Source: Owenia fusiformis (Eukaryota > Annelida > Polychaeta > Sabellida > Oweniidae). Taken from it: 64,000 bases of DNA. The notes beneath the pieces are model-generated. The model saw nothing but the letters and a program-made list of their open reading frames with translations, was not told the DNA's origin and did not search any database. The position numbers and the translations under genes were made by a program. Shown piece after piece: positions 22,701 through 30,494 of this stretch. The stretch spans positions 22,148,455-22,212,454 of the forward strand of contig CAIIXF020000002.1 of NCBI GenBank assembly GCA_903813345.2, in the 5' to 3' direction. Numbering within the stretch: the first letter of the stretch is position 1; the number at the start of each line of letters is the position of its first letter.

Positions 22701-23657
22701 CACAAAGCGGGACGATCACGACCACGATCATGACCACGATCACGACCACGATCACGACCAGTATGACGACTATATCCCACCGATGGTGTGATAAAAAAAC
22801 TGCATCATTTTGTAAGGATTTTTGGCCAGGAGAGGTTCACTTGAAAATCCCAGGCTACAAGCTGGCTACAGGCCTGATGAGGTCAGAATAATCTTTTCCT
22901 GACAGCACAGAAAAATAATGAGAGAACGTAAAGATAAGACTTACCATTTTAAGTTTTACATCATAGTAGTCATTATAGTTATCAATGCCATAAACAAAAT
23001 GATTGGGGTTTTCTTTTTTCAATCCACGGGCCATGTGGAAGCCTATGAATCCAGCAGCACCAGTGACAAGTACTCGCTTTGGGATTTCAGGTGTACGAAT
23101 CGCTGGCGTAGAACCTAGAAATACAATTCAATGTATTGCAAGTGATACTAATTCTACCTCCTTCAAGAGCAATGACTTTTGAGTCCCTGATTTCAATACT
23201 TTTACGTAACATTTTTTATTGATCAATCGGGGATAAATAGAAATTATACCATGTCCTACTCAAAGCGAATCCCAATCTAGTTTAGAGCAGTCAATCAGTT
23301 TATAATCTAGGCACTTTATAATATTTGCTACATAAACAGCATTTTGAAAAGTTATGGATAACTATTGATCTAAACAGTATCATGTTTATCACAAATGGAC
23401 TGATTTAATCCATCCATAATGCGGTTTGTTTAAAAATTAACGGACAAGAAAAGTGAGACACAGCTGCTCATTCGTCGAGCTGATGACAATATCATACTTT
23501 TTTAAAAATGATTTAAAAATTACAACTCACCATTGTTGTTGTCATAGAACTTAGAGAAGATGATAATGAGGCTGCCAATGACAAGGATCGTCAAGACAAC
23601 ATGTAGCACATTCTCCCAGTGAACCTTTATAGACATCTTCGAAGAAGGTACTTGCAT
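8137..23657 (-). CDS. Membrane-anchored UDP-GlcA 4-epimerase fused to PAN-like/EGF modules and an Asn-rich tail (16 exons)
   Basis: Exons (descending): 23657-23531, 23114-22945, 20783-20562, 19969-19837, 19135-18988, 18755-18572, 16355-16253, 15708-15609, 14963-14862, 14608-14476, 13008-12870, 12506-12444, 11923-11748, 11420-11321, 11190-11089, 10793-8137. All junctions are GT-AG and the phases join without a gap, giving 1,552 codons. Residues 17-35 are hydrophobic after a short basic stretch, so a type II membrane protein is likely. The SDR/epimerase domain (about 56-385) shows GAAGFIG (61-67), [16 protein letters not shown]207-A-A-S-K211 and a [11 protein letters not shown] block, as in CapI/GAE epimerases that convert UDP-glucuronate to UDP-galacturonate. 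Then follow a charged helix (about 370-430), two PAN-like plus EGF units (450-705) and an Asn/Asp-rich tail. The exon with ATG is preceded by an acceptor at 23669 and stays open upstream, so an earlier start is possible. The fusion is inference from splicing; no transcript is available here. Confidence 0.8.
8150..9180 (-). repeat. Coding tandem repeat B (7-residue NNxQVPM units)
   Basis: Units of 21 bp encode N-N-A-Q-V-P-M and variants. Higher-order blocks are repeated: a 28-residue block with [18 protein letters not shown] occurs three times, and longer blocks containing [12 protein letters not shown] also recur. This indicates recent unequal exchange. Confidence 0.9.
9190..9840 (-). repeat. 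Coding tandem repeat A (54-bp, 18-residue units)
   Basis: About twelve 54-bp units encode alternating LNKVPDNIE and LNKVQDNRD half units. Some units are shortened, for example near 9565-9600 where LNN replaces part of a unit. Confidence 0.9.
11089..14608 (-). CDS. Two PAN-like + EGF units (exons 10-15) of the fusion gene
   Basis: Unit 1: [16 protein letters not shown], then C-x5[12 protein letters not shown], then GLFIADIDIC opening a calcium-binding-type EGF ([28 protein letters not shown]). Unit 2: [15 protein letters not shown], then C-x6[13 protein letters not shown], then GLFILDLDYC opening a second EGF ([23 protein letters not shown]). The shared order SPxGDF ... C...CLAF ... GLFI-D resembles the PAN/apple style of short disulfide module, but the family match was judged by eye only. 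In both units the intron before the EGF falls in phase 1 right before the Asp, so the two units are a tandem duplication at DNA level. The modules suggest a luminal or extracellular location. Confidence 0.72.
11870..12020. repeat. 47-bp tandem duplication of an exon edge and splice acceptor
   Basis: The edge of exon 13 (acceptor plus the first 25 coding bases, words CTCTCCTGGCCCTGTAATATG on the plus strand) is repeated 47 bp upstream at about 11945-11990, and a third diverged copy follows near 12000-12020. The duplicate acceptor at 11971 is intact. Using it would add 47 nt and shift the frame. Confidence 0.85.
12263..12412. repeat. MITE, ends GCCCATAGCCAG, copy 1
   Basis: Left end GCCCCATAGCCAG and right end CTGGCTATGGGCC are inverted. 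The interior has AATGGCCAAAAT and a C run. Other copies are at 21600, 61187 and 63606. Confidence 0.75.
13385..13625. repeat. Dispersed element with GACG microsatellite
   Basis: Has AATGGCGGCCATTTTGAAAA, then a (GACG)n run at about 13545-13566 merging into GACAGACAGATGGACAAG, then AAAGCTCACCATGTGAGCT, a small hairpin. The layout (unique head, short tetranucleotide array, hairpin tail) is that of a Helitron-like or SINE-like invertebrate repeat; the class is uncertain. Confidence 0.5.
14996..15134 (+). repeat. GTCACCACC family element, copy 2
   Basis: AAGGCATTAATATGCAAAAT, TTACCACCTGCC, TTGTTACRGAC twice, and the end TGGTGGTGACATAA. Lies in the intron between exons 8 and 9 of the epimerase fusion gene. 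Confidence 0.75.
15249..15600 (-). repeat. Possible 5'-truncated LINE 3' end
   Basis: Starts with a T run followed by ATTTATTTATT, the same arrangement as the 3' end of the full LINE at 30258 (T run, then AATTTATTTATT), and then a small hairpin CACCCTAGTGGGTG. No reverse-transcriptase reading frame is seen, so the identity is tentative. Confidence 0.35.
15746..16070. repeat. ACAGTMAAACCT family element(s), intronic
   Basis: CACCTGTATACCTGAACACC, ACCTCTCTAATCTGAACA, a GTGTTCGGATTAAA arm, then a second inverted set ending TTCAGATATACAGGCTGT. Probably two nested or adjacent copies of the family described at 1499. Confidence 0.6.
16253..23114 (-). CDS. Epimerase domain exons (2-7) of the fusion gene
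   Basis: Six exons encode a full extended-SDR domain. Exon 2 has the dinucleotide-binding glycine motif GAAGFIG and an IDNYNDYY block that in this family binds the nucleotide ribose. Exon 3 has [11 protein letters not shown]. Exon 4 has the serine-rich ASSSSVYG and the catalytic YAASK. Exon 5 has [16 protein letters not shown]. Exon 6 has the [11 protein letters not shown] and [11 protein letters not shown] blocks. Exon 7 closes with a typical C-terminal PKTGLKEG. Every hallmark residue of an active enzyme is present, so this is not a decayed copy. A decarboxylase (UXS) or dTDP-glucose dehydratase is less likely given the RPDMA block. Introns hold several repeat arrays (16.4-18.1, 22.2-22.8 kb). 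Confidence 0.88.
16380..18140 (+). repeat. GTCACCACC family element expanded by an ~11-unit tandem array
   Basis: The family head (ACAAGGCATTAACATGACAA) appears at 16384 and 16498 and the family tail (ATGTCACCACTTTTGGTGGTGACATAA) at 18112-18138. Between them are about eleven units of about 120-175 bp, each with GTCAATTTGAAGCAAGTTGA, TTTTTGACCTTGAGAAGGTC, ATTGAAGGTCAAATGTCAAA and TGAGAACATGTAGATGATTT. At least eight units hold AGGTCATTGAAGGTCA, two AGGTCA half-sites in direct repeat with a 4-bp gap. GGACGCC repeats precede the tail. The array lies in intron 6 of the epimerase fusion gene. Confidence 0.9.
19480..19795. repeat. Diverged ACAGTMAAACCT family element
   Basis: AAACCAGTCTAATTAGAATG at the left and GTTTGGATATACAGGTATCA at the right, with a GGTGTTCAGATT arm inside. 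It lies in intron 4 and ends just before exon 4 of the fusion gene. Confidence 0.45.
19988..20165. repeat. GTCACCACC fragment interrupted by a mariner-type MITE
   Basis: A family head (AAGGCAATCACATGCAAAAT, GTCACAACCTACC) stops at 20033, where CAGGGTGTCCCGAAAGTATG begins. The latter is the left part of the element complete at 49107-49267, here without a recognisable right end. The order shows the mariner-type copy inserted into the older element at a TA. Confidence 0.7.
21600..21790. repeat. MITE, ends GCCCATAGCYAG, copy 2
   Basis: GCCCATAGCTAGGGGATG at the left and AAGCTGGCCATAGGCCTG at the right; interior GCACTTTTCAATTGATTTTT is shared with 61187 and 63606. Intronic in the fusion gene. Confidence 0.75.
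22245..22700. repeat. 145-bp tandem repeat, three units
   Basis: Units are 145 bp, measured between the words TGGCCGCCCA at 22311 and 22456 and its variant at 22601. Each has CCTTCAAAATGGCCRCCAGA, CAGCTCTAGTACTT and TGAAATGGCGATGACAAGAT. Small open frames on both strands are products of the repeat. Lies in intron 2 of the fusion gene. Confidence 0.9.
22705..22770. repeat. Short (GATCACGACCAC)n array
   Basis: Four to five copies of a 12-bp unit directly follow the 145-bp array. It would encode Asp-His pairs in one frame, but there is no exon context. Confidence 0.85.
23531..23657 (-). CDS. First coding exon of the fusion gene: signal anchor
   Basis: Encodes [12 protein letters not shown] followed by a hydrophobic segment ([19 protein letters not shown]) and YDNNN. 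Positive residues lie before the segment, so the N terminus should be cytoplasmic and the epimerase luminal. Plant UDP-GlcA 4-epimerases have the same topology (known), which supports Golgi placement (inferred). Confidence 0.8.
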
Positions 23658-23696
23658 CTCACTTAGCCACTGAAAAATAAATAAAACGAGTATATA

Positions 23697-24045
23697 GTTA
23701 CAGTAAAACCTGTATAAGTGTACACCTCTCTCTAGAGAACACTCTCTCTAGTGAACACCTCTCTAGTGAACACCTCCCACTAGTAAATACATCTCTCCAG
23801 CAAACACATCTCTCTAGTGAACACATCTCTCTAGAGAACAACTCACTTGAGCTAACACCTCTCTCTAGAGAACACTCTCTCTAGTGAACACTCTCTCTAG
23901 TGAACACATCTCTCTAGTGAACACTCTCTCTAGTGAACACATCTCTCTAGTGAACACCTCTCTCTAGTAAACACATTTCTCGAGTGAACACCCCTTTCTA
24001 GGAAATACCTCTCTGATGAATATCCACCTCCAGTAAAACAGTGTT
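23697..24045. repeat. Large TCTCTCTAGTGAACACC tandem array
   Basis: Begins ACAGTAAAACCTGTATAAGT, the family end described at 1499, then about sixteen imperfect 17-20 bp units (ACACCTCTCTCTAGTGAAC). It lies directly 5' of the first coding exon of the fusion gene, within a presumed 5' UTR intron. Confidence 0.85.
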
Positions 24046-24108
24046 GTAGCTGCAAAAATATTTACTATACATGTACAGCAATTACTGTAGTTTTTTATTT
24101 AGTAAGTA

Positions 24109-24311
24109 GTGATCTCCCCTGTACTAAAGCAAGTGGGCGCGGCACCCACCTGAGATTTTGAAAATAGGCTTGCACCCACCTGAAAATCCATTTGCACCCA
24201 CTTGAAAATGAGAAAAGTCATGAAAACTTGGCATATTCTTGACCAATTTTAGTCTGAATTGTGAAAATGAGAATTTTGCACCAACCTGAGAAAAAATCCT
24301 AGGGAGATCAC
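24109..24311. repeat. MITE, ends GTGATCTCCC, copy 1
   Basis: Starts GTGATCTCCCCTGTACTAAA and ends AGGGAGATCAC. The interior has several GCACCCACCTGAAAAT words. A second, inverted copy is at 25769-25943. Confidence 0.8.
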
Positions 24312-25768
24312 AGGTAAGTGTACTTTTATAAAGTTTTTGAGTCAATAAGGAAGAAAAGGACAATGTTACATCATCCAATTTGGAATTCTGGTAGTTGCAT
24401 TGCATGCGTCTTGTCTTGATATGCCAATATATACTCTTACATTCTGTTATTTATTGCTCAAGGTAGACAGAAAATAACCTGCAAGCTATATAGGCTATAT
24501 GTATATAAGCCCCTATATATGTAAAATGCATCACAAATTAATCAGTCAGCTTATTCATTGCACTTTGCCTACCTTAGGTTAGAATAATTGACCCCCAGAA
24601 TTAAACCTTATATCTCCTAATTTAAGTATAATCCATAAAATATTTAATGAATATAATTTTCCTTACCAAATATGATTAAAACATCATCAAATCAAAATCT
24701 TATGTGAAAGGTATGTGAGAAGAGGCTTAATTAATTTGTATTTGCTTTGCAGTACAATTGAAATATTGATCCCATGTGACAAAATAACACAGGTATGTCA
24801 AGCGCTGCTGTTTCCACTACAAATATATATGCACCACTTGCAACAACAAGGGATTTATCTAAGCTTTGTATTAATGAACAATCAAAGGTTTGAGGGATCA
24901 AGGCCCCAGATGTAGGAAGGGTTGGGAATTTGACGCACAGTTTTGTCTAAGGATGTCTACTAGACAAAGTTGAAATGTCTGATGCTCACTCCTTATTTTC
25001 ATTTTTAAAATAGAAAGAATGTACATGTACCATAACTTAGTGTTTGTGTAAGTTTATGAAACAGTGAATCAATGTGTGTGATTGTGAGTAAATGTGAGTG
25101 ATTGTGAGTGAATGTTGTGTGATGATGTCAAATCGGTATACAAGTACATGTATATCTTATAATTTTGTAACATTGCTATATCCGCAAAAATCACTTGTTG
25201 ATGTAAATAAATAATTAATAAAAAAAGTTGATGAAACAGTTTAATGCTGTGTTTTGGGGTGAAAATCTGATTTTTTTATTCAAAAACATGTAATGTAACC
25301 TCCGTGTTATGTAGCACCTACCTGTTCTTTCAATCAGTTTGGAAAGTGGAAATTCTACCTGTCTTACCTGCCTTCATGATTACAAAATTACAAATTCAAC
25401 TTCCAGGTAAATAACTTGAAATGTATAAATACACTAACACATGTATGGTTGACTGATAGGTCAGTACACACAAGTCAGATTTGTTTTGTTCTGAAGTGTT
25501 ATATTTTGATCTAATTTCATGGAAATGTTTGTCACTTGTCATTATGAAATGTGAACTAAGGACACATGTACCAATGAGTTGTACCAACATGTGGCCTAAT
25601 TAAGGTAGTTGTATCCTGGCAATAAATGAATCCATGTTATTGCATAGGAGCAATGATTTGATGAGTGTTCAGTTTTAGGTCAAATATATTTTGTGAAATC
25701 CCTTTTGAAGTTTCATGATTATATTTTGTGAAATCCCTTTTGAGTTCCATGATCTTCATGGATTTCAG

Positions 25769-25943
25769 TGATCTCCACAGGATTTTTTTTCAGGTGGGTG
25801 CAAAATTCTCATTTTCACAATTCAGACCAAAATTTGTCAAAATATGCCAATTTTTCATGATTTTTCTCATTTTCTGGGTGCAAGCCTATTTTCAAAATCT
25901 CTGGTGGTAGCTCCGCCTACTTGCTTTAATACTGGGGAGATTA
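25769..25943. repeat. MITE, ends GTGATCTCCC, copy 2 (inverted)
   Basis: GTGATCTCCACAGG at the left and TTTAATACTGGGGAGATTAC at the right, with TTTTCAGGTGGGTGCAAAAT inside, the reverse complement of the copy at 24109. The two copies form a potential 1.6-kb inverted pair. Confidence 0.8.
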
Positions 25944-26289
25944 CTGGATTTAATGAATTATATCCAGTAATACATTTTTAGTGTAAAATCAGGGCTGTCG
26001 CCAGGCTTTTAGACTGTGGCGCAGCACCACACTCTAATTAACTCCCACCACAACCTATTGGCAAATCATGATTGTACCCACACACCTTGACTGAATATGC
26101 AATAATAGCATGTAAAAAGGTTCAAATATAACATAAATATGATTTATCATGATTGAACGATTATGCTGAAGATGTATGCACAAGACACTAAATATTTCCT
26201 GGTGAGCCCTGAAAATTGTTGACACTCCCAGATGGATAACCAGAAGGATATGGGCAATGTGAAGCGTCAGAAATTTATGATTAAATTTT

Positions 26290-26393
26290 TGCTGAAAATG
26301 TCACCACCTCTCATTTGTTACAAATGCTGAGCATCAACGATCAAACACCAACTGCCAAAGAGCCACCACAAAAAAGTTGTAGCGGTGACATAA
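26290..26393 (+). repeat. GTCACCACC family element, short copy
   Basis: AAAATGTCACCACCTCTCAT, TTGTTACAAATGC, CAAACACCAACTGCC and the end AGCGGTGACATAA. Confidence 0.7.
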
Positions 26394-26429
26394 CAACAAC
26401 TCATTCCTTATATGAGTTATTCCATACTT

Positions 26430-26720
26430 AGTAGCGTTATAGGAAATATAATTGATATGTGACGTGAGCGGATGATATATATATCACCCGCTCATCAGAT
26501 CTATGATGTATGACGTCACAAATTCAGGGCGTAGAAACTGAGCTAGGGGACTTGGCTATTATTCATAATTTACTAAGTATAGAATAAATCAGTTATTTAA
26601 TGCTCGATTTTTGATACAGGGTATATCTCTCGGTCCCTCAAATTGATATATTGTATTTTCCTCAGATATACCCTATATCAAAAACCTCCCATTAAATAAC
26701 CTCTATAAATTTCAAATCAA
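26430..26720. repeat. Region of nested hairpins
   Basis: A perfect short palindrome at 26465-26494 (TGAGCGG ... CCGCTCA around a TA-rich centre) is followed by a looser inverted pair near 26608-26695 (TTGATACAGGGTATATCT and AGATATACCCTATATCAA). The flanks TTATTTAATG and CATTAAATAA extend the second stem. Probably a foldback element. Confidence 0.6.
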
Positions 26721-27320
26721 ATAATACGATCTTATCAGAATCATTCAGGTGAACATGTTACACCTGACCACCTGCTTATGTGATTATTAGTATAATCTTA
26801 CTAGCTTATGAATAAATCAACAAGTTAAACCCAATCCAGCTAAAATATATCTGAATTTTTTGTATTCATGTACGACAAATTCTGGATTGACTGAAACCAA
26901 TTTTCCTTATAATAATATATGACAGATACTGAACAATAATGTAGAAGCCCCCGCCATTAAACATCCCATGCAACATTTTTGCGATAAATGTTTATCTATA
27001 ATAGTTTAATGTGGCTATTTATTCTGATCAATTTCTGAAAAGTATTTTCGCATCCATCATTTGTGTCTGATTGATGATAAAATTAACTTTTGGCGAAACG
27101 GAATTGTAATCTCATTAATTGATAATGTATTCCTAGGGATATCACTTATAGGCAAGGCCACTGTATTATCAGGGCATGGCCAAACTGTACATTTTATACA
27201 GTACATAGAAATAATCCTACATGAGGTTCAGGATATTGGGATTATATTAGGGCCAATTTAATATATCAGCCCGAAGACCACACATATCTACTGGGAGAAT
27301 AATGTGCAATTCATACTCTG

Positions 27321-27540
27321 TCCACCCGTATAGCTCAGTGGTAGCACGGGTACCTCTTAGGCAATAGGTCCCACATTCGATCCCCAGTTCAGGCAAAACT
27401 TAATTTGCTTGTTTGCATGAAGTACTTATGGGTGTTTGACTGAGTGGTCCACAATTCAGGACCCAGAAATGCAGTATTAAATTAAGTGGTAAGTTGCATA
27501 AAAATTCCAAAGGTACACATTCACCTTAAAATACTTAAAA
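27321..27540 (+). repeat. tRNA-derived SINE (Pol III A and B boxes)
   Basis: An A box TAGCTCAGTGG at 27331-27341 and a B-box-like ACATTCGATCCC at 27373-27384 have tRNA spacing. Acceptor and T stems do not pair, so it is not a working tRNA. About 150 bp of unrelated sequence follows, as in a SINE body. Confidence 0.6.
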
Positions 27541-28079
27541 TCACATTTCTTATGTCATATGATATCCATCATTTCATCATCCTTTTCTGCTGAAGTAATG
27601 TCTGGAGTACTTGCAAATATGGTTAAATAATCAGTATATGTAAACAAATCAGTACATTATATATCTAGGCAACATTTTCATCAATTGATAATCATATTCC
27701 TGCCTCAGGTTATACCCTTTGCATTGATCGACTTTCATTTTTACTCTTTAAAATACTTTCTATGGTAATTTTCTCTGATGTCATCACATAGTTCATGTCA
27801 TTTTTAGCATGTGCTCCTTCCAATTCATTGACTGGTTGAGAAAAGGTCAGCACGTTAGGTTTGAAATAATTTAGTCTAGAGCAATATACAATCATTCTCT
27901 GTATATCTTAAAAAATTAAGGTCATTAAGTCTGCATGTTCGGCATTTTGCTGCAAATCCTCAATAAGGAATGATCTAGGAATCACTCCTTCTCCACATAA
28001 TCTACATCTTTCAGTTTTGCACAAAGAGGGCACTTACACTTATATGCCAAGAAAAGACTGTAGAGAAGATTTTTGTAAA

Positions 28080-28380
28080 ATATTAAAGGAACTTACCCTG
28101 CGTGCAGAGTCTAGTTAAACTACACTCTGCCTAGTAGAGACCATATTACAGTTTAGTAGCCCCACCCCCAAGACGGGTACTGGTGACAGTTCGGGTAAAT
28201 CACTTTTGATATACGCGCTGACATTCCACCAATCAGTTAGCTTGAAGAAACTGTACACCAATGCGTTCTAATTAAATATGCGTAATTCCGGGCTGAACGA
28301 TGACGTCAGAAGGAATGACCAAATAAAGAACATCGGTCAAATTTGGCCAATGAACACTGATTGGTGCGGTGAGTTCACAG
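28080..28380 (-). promoter_or_regulatory. Candidate promoter and 5' UTR exon of the epimerase fusion gene
   Basis: On the minus strand a strong donor (CACGCAG|GGTAAGTTCC) lies near 28092-28098. Upstream of it, at 28229-28370, are three CCAAT/ATTGG boxes (ACCAATCAG, GGCCAATGA, TGATTGGTG) in a stretch richer in CpG than its surroundings. The first coding exon starts after an acceptor at 23669, so a non-coding first exon is needed somewhere upstream. The link to this gene is inference. Confidence 0.35.
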
Positions 28381-28565
28381 GTTTATTGTAGTTCGAAAGA
28401 GTTAAGACGAAGCTCTCTTTTAAGAAGTGAAGTCAAACGAATGCAAAGAGTAAAAGGAACTAAATGCGTATTATCGGCAAATTGAAGTTTTACTTTTGAT
28501 CTTCATCATGTTTTCAATGGATTGATAAGTACCTGATCTTTCATTTGACACCAAAAGAGTTGACA

Positions 28566-29395
28566 CTACTATTTTCTTCATGGCCTGAGTTCGTCGCTAA
28601 CATGCTAAATATAAGAGTTAGCTGACGTTTGGGAGTCTGACTTACGTTCTAAAGGTTAGAACCCGAATCTTAATGAAACCATATCAATTTTGTTGCGTCG
28701 ATGATGCATAAACACAGCATTTGATAGAAATTAGTGTAAATGCTTTTCCGACTTTTTCATTTTTCATCAATGTTGACTTCCGGGAAGGTGTTGTAGTTAT
28801 CACGAAATAACGCATTGACCCTTGAACTTTACTTTGTTGACGTGTCAACCAAGCATGTCTGGTGTGAAAATTAAAATAATATTAAGCAATGATCTACATC
28901 CACCAAGCTAAGTGAAGTAGCCAATATTTAAAATTACCAATTTCAAGTGTAGTACGCAACGAACGAAACTGCGTGATCTGCACACCCACTGTTGGTCTGA
29001 ACGAAATGCTACGTACAAATATGAGCCGTCTGCTGTATTAGTCGATTAATAGAGTAAGACCTGTTGGTGATGCTTTATAATTTAGACCAAAACATTGGAG
29101 AACAAACGAACCTGTAAATCGTGAAAACAACGAATAAATATTCGGTTTTCACATATGTTCGGTAATTTTTCGTATTGAAACTTCCGGAACTTACAAGGAA
29201 ATCATTCATTTTCACGGTCAATGATTTACCTCTTGGATGTTGTGGCAAATGCTCCATGGTTGACGGAACAAAGGTGATATGGTTTCATTAAGATTCGGGT
29301 TCTAACCTTTAGAAGGTAAGTCAGACTCCCAAACGTCAGCTAACTCTTATATTTAGCATGTTAGCGACGAACTCAGGCCATGAAAAAAATAGTAG
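28566..29395. repeat. Near-perfect 121-bp inverted repeat around a 590-bp spacer
   Basis: The arm at 28566-28686 is repeated in reverse complement at 29275-29395 with only two or three differences (arms start CTACTATTTT and hold CTGAGTTCGTCGCTAACATG). The spacer looks single-copy and is richer in CpG than the flanks. No open frame of note. Confidence 0.92.
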
Positions 29396-30494
29396 ATTAT
29401 CAAAAAAATATTTTCCATATATCAATTTATATATTCAAGTTTTTAGCAATGCCTATGAAAGATAGCAAAGTTTTTTTACATGACATCCATTACTTTTTGA
29501 TAGACTTTTCAACAGTACGCCATCATTTAATCCAAGAGGAAAAACATTTTGCGAAAAGTGGTAATTCACTCTTTTTGATCTCTGAACTTCAAATGCTGTT
29601 TTCTATGCGAGTAATTTTTTTCACTTCAGTATTATCACAGGTAGGGATCAAATTCGCCCCTTCCCGTTCATACCGCCGTTTTCCGTAGAGGTTACCGCGC
29701 CTTCGAGTAGAAATACCGCCCCTTCGAGTAGAAATCACGGACAGGTAGGTCATAGAACTGCATCTAAATCGTAATTCACAATAATTATCCGATCTGTTTA
29801 TGGTCTAATAAGTTGAATCACATATTTATCTACCATTTTCACCCATATCGCACGCCAGCTTACCTCAAGTTTCTTCATAAACGGGCGCACAGTCGGGAAT
29901 TATCATTCGAAAATCTCTCGTGGCCAGTTGTTTTGGTAAAACTCGTGTTTGTATTAGTTCCCCCAGCTACCACATATAATTGGAATTGTGCCATGAATGT
30001 TAAAGATAATATCCTTTTGTTCGTTCATATAATATTCCATCCCATTTGACGATCAACACAATTTGACACGAAGCTCCACTGTTTCTTTGTAACAGTTCCA
30101 CACCTTATTAGTAGGTGTACTGTACGTACATTGATCTCAACCCTTGGTCAACTCAACCCTTAGTCAACTCGACCCCACCATATTTAAATATCTATAAAAA
30201 CAATTAGATGTACCTTTCATTATGATATTGATGAATTTTGAAAGAATTAGGGATAAATTTTTTTTTTTTTTTTTTATAAGAATTTATTTATTCAAACTTA
30301 TAAGCAAATACATAATTCCAATCGCCCGAAGGCATTATAGGAAAAATGGACATTTAAACAATATATATTAATACATATAATAAATCATAATATTACACTA
30401 TACAACAATTTAAGGGGGATGCACTTGTAGGGTGGGGATAGGGGGGGGGGGGTGTTTGGAGGGGAGACTAAACAGGTTCACTTATGGAGGGAAT

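Noticed and set aside
22504-22791. Small protein with Asp-His repeats
   Set aside because: The frame crosses a 145-bp tandem array and a 12-bp array within an intron, without any coding signal.
27324-27395. A tRNA gene
   Set aside because: Promoter boxes are present, but the acceptor and T stems do not pair and the anticodon arm is poor. A SINE head is the better call.
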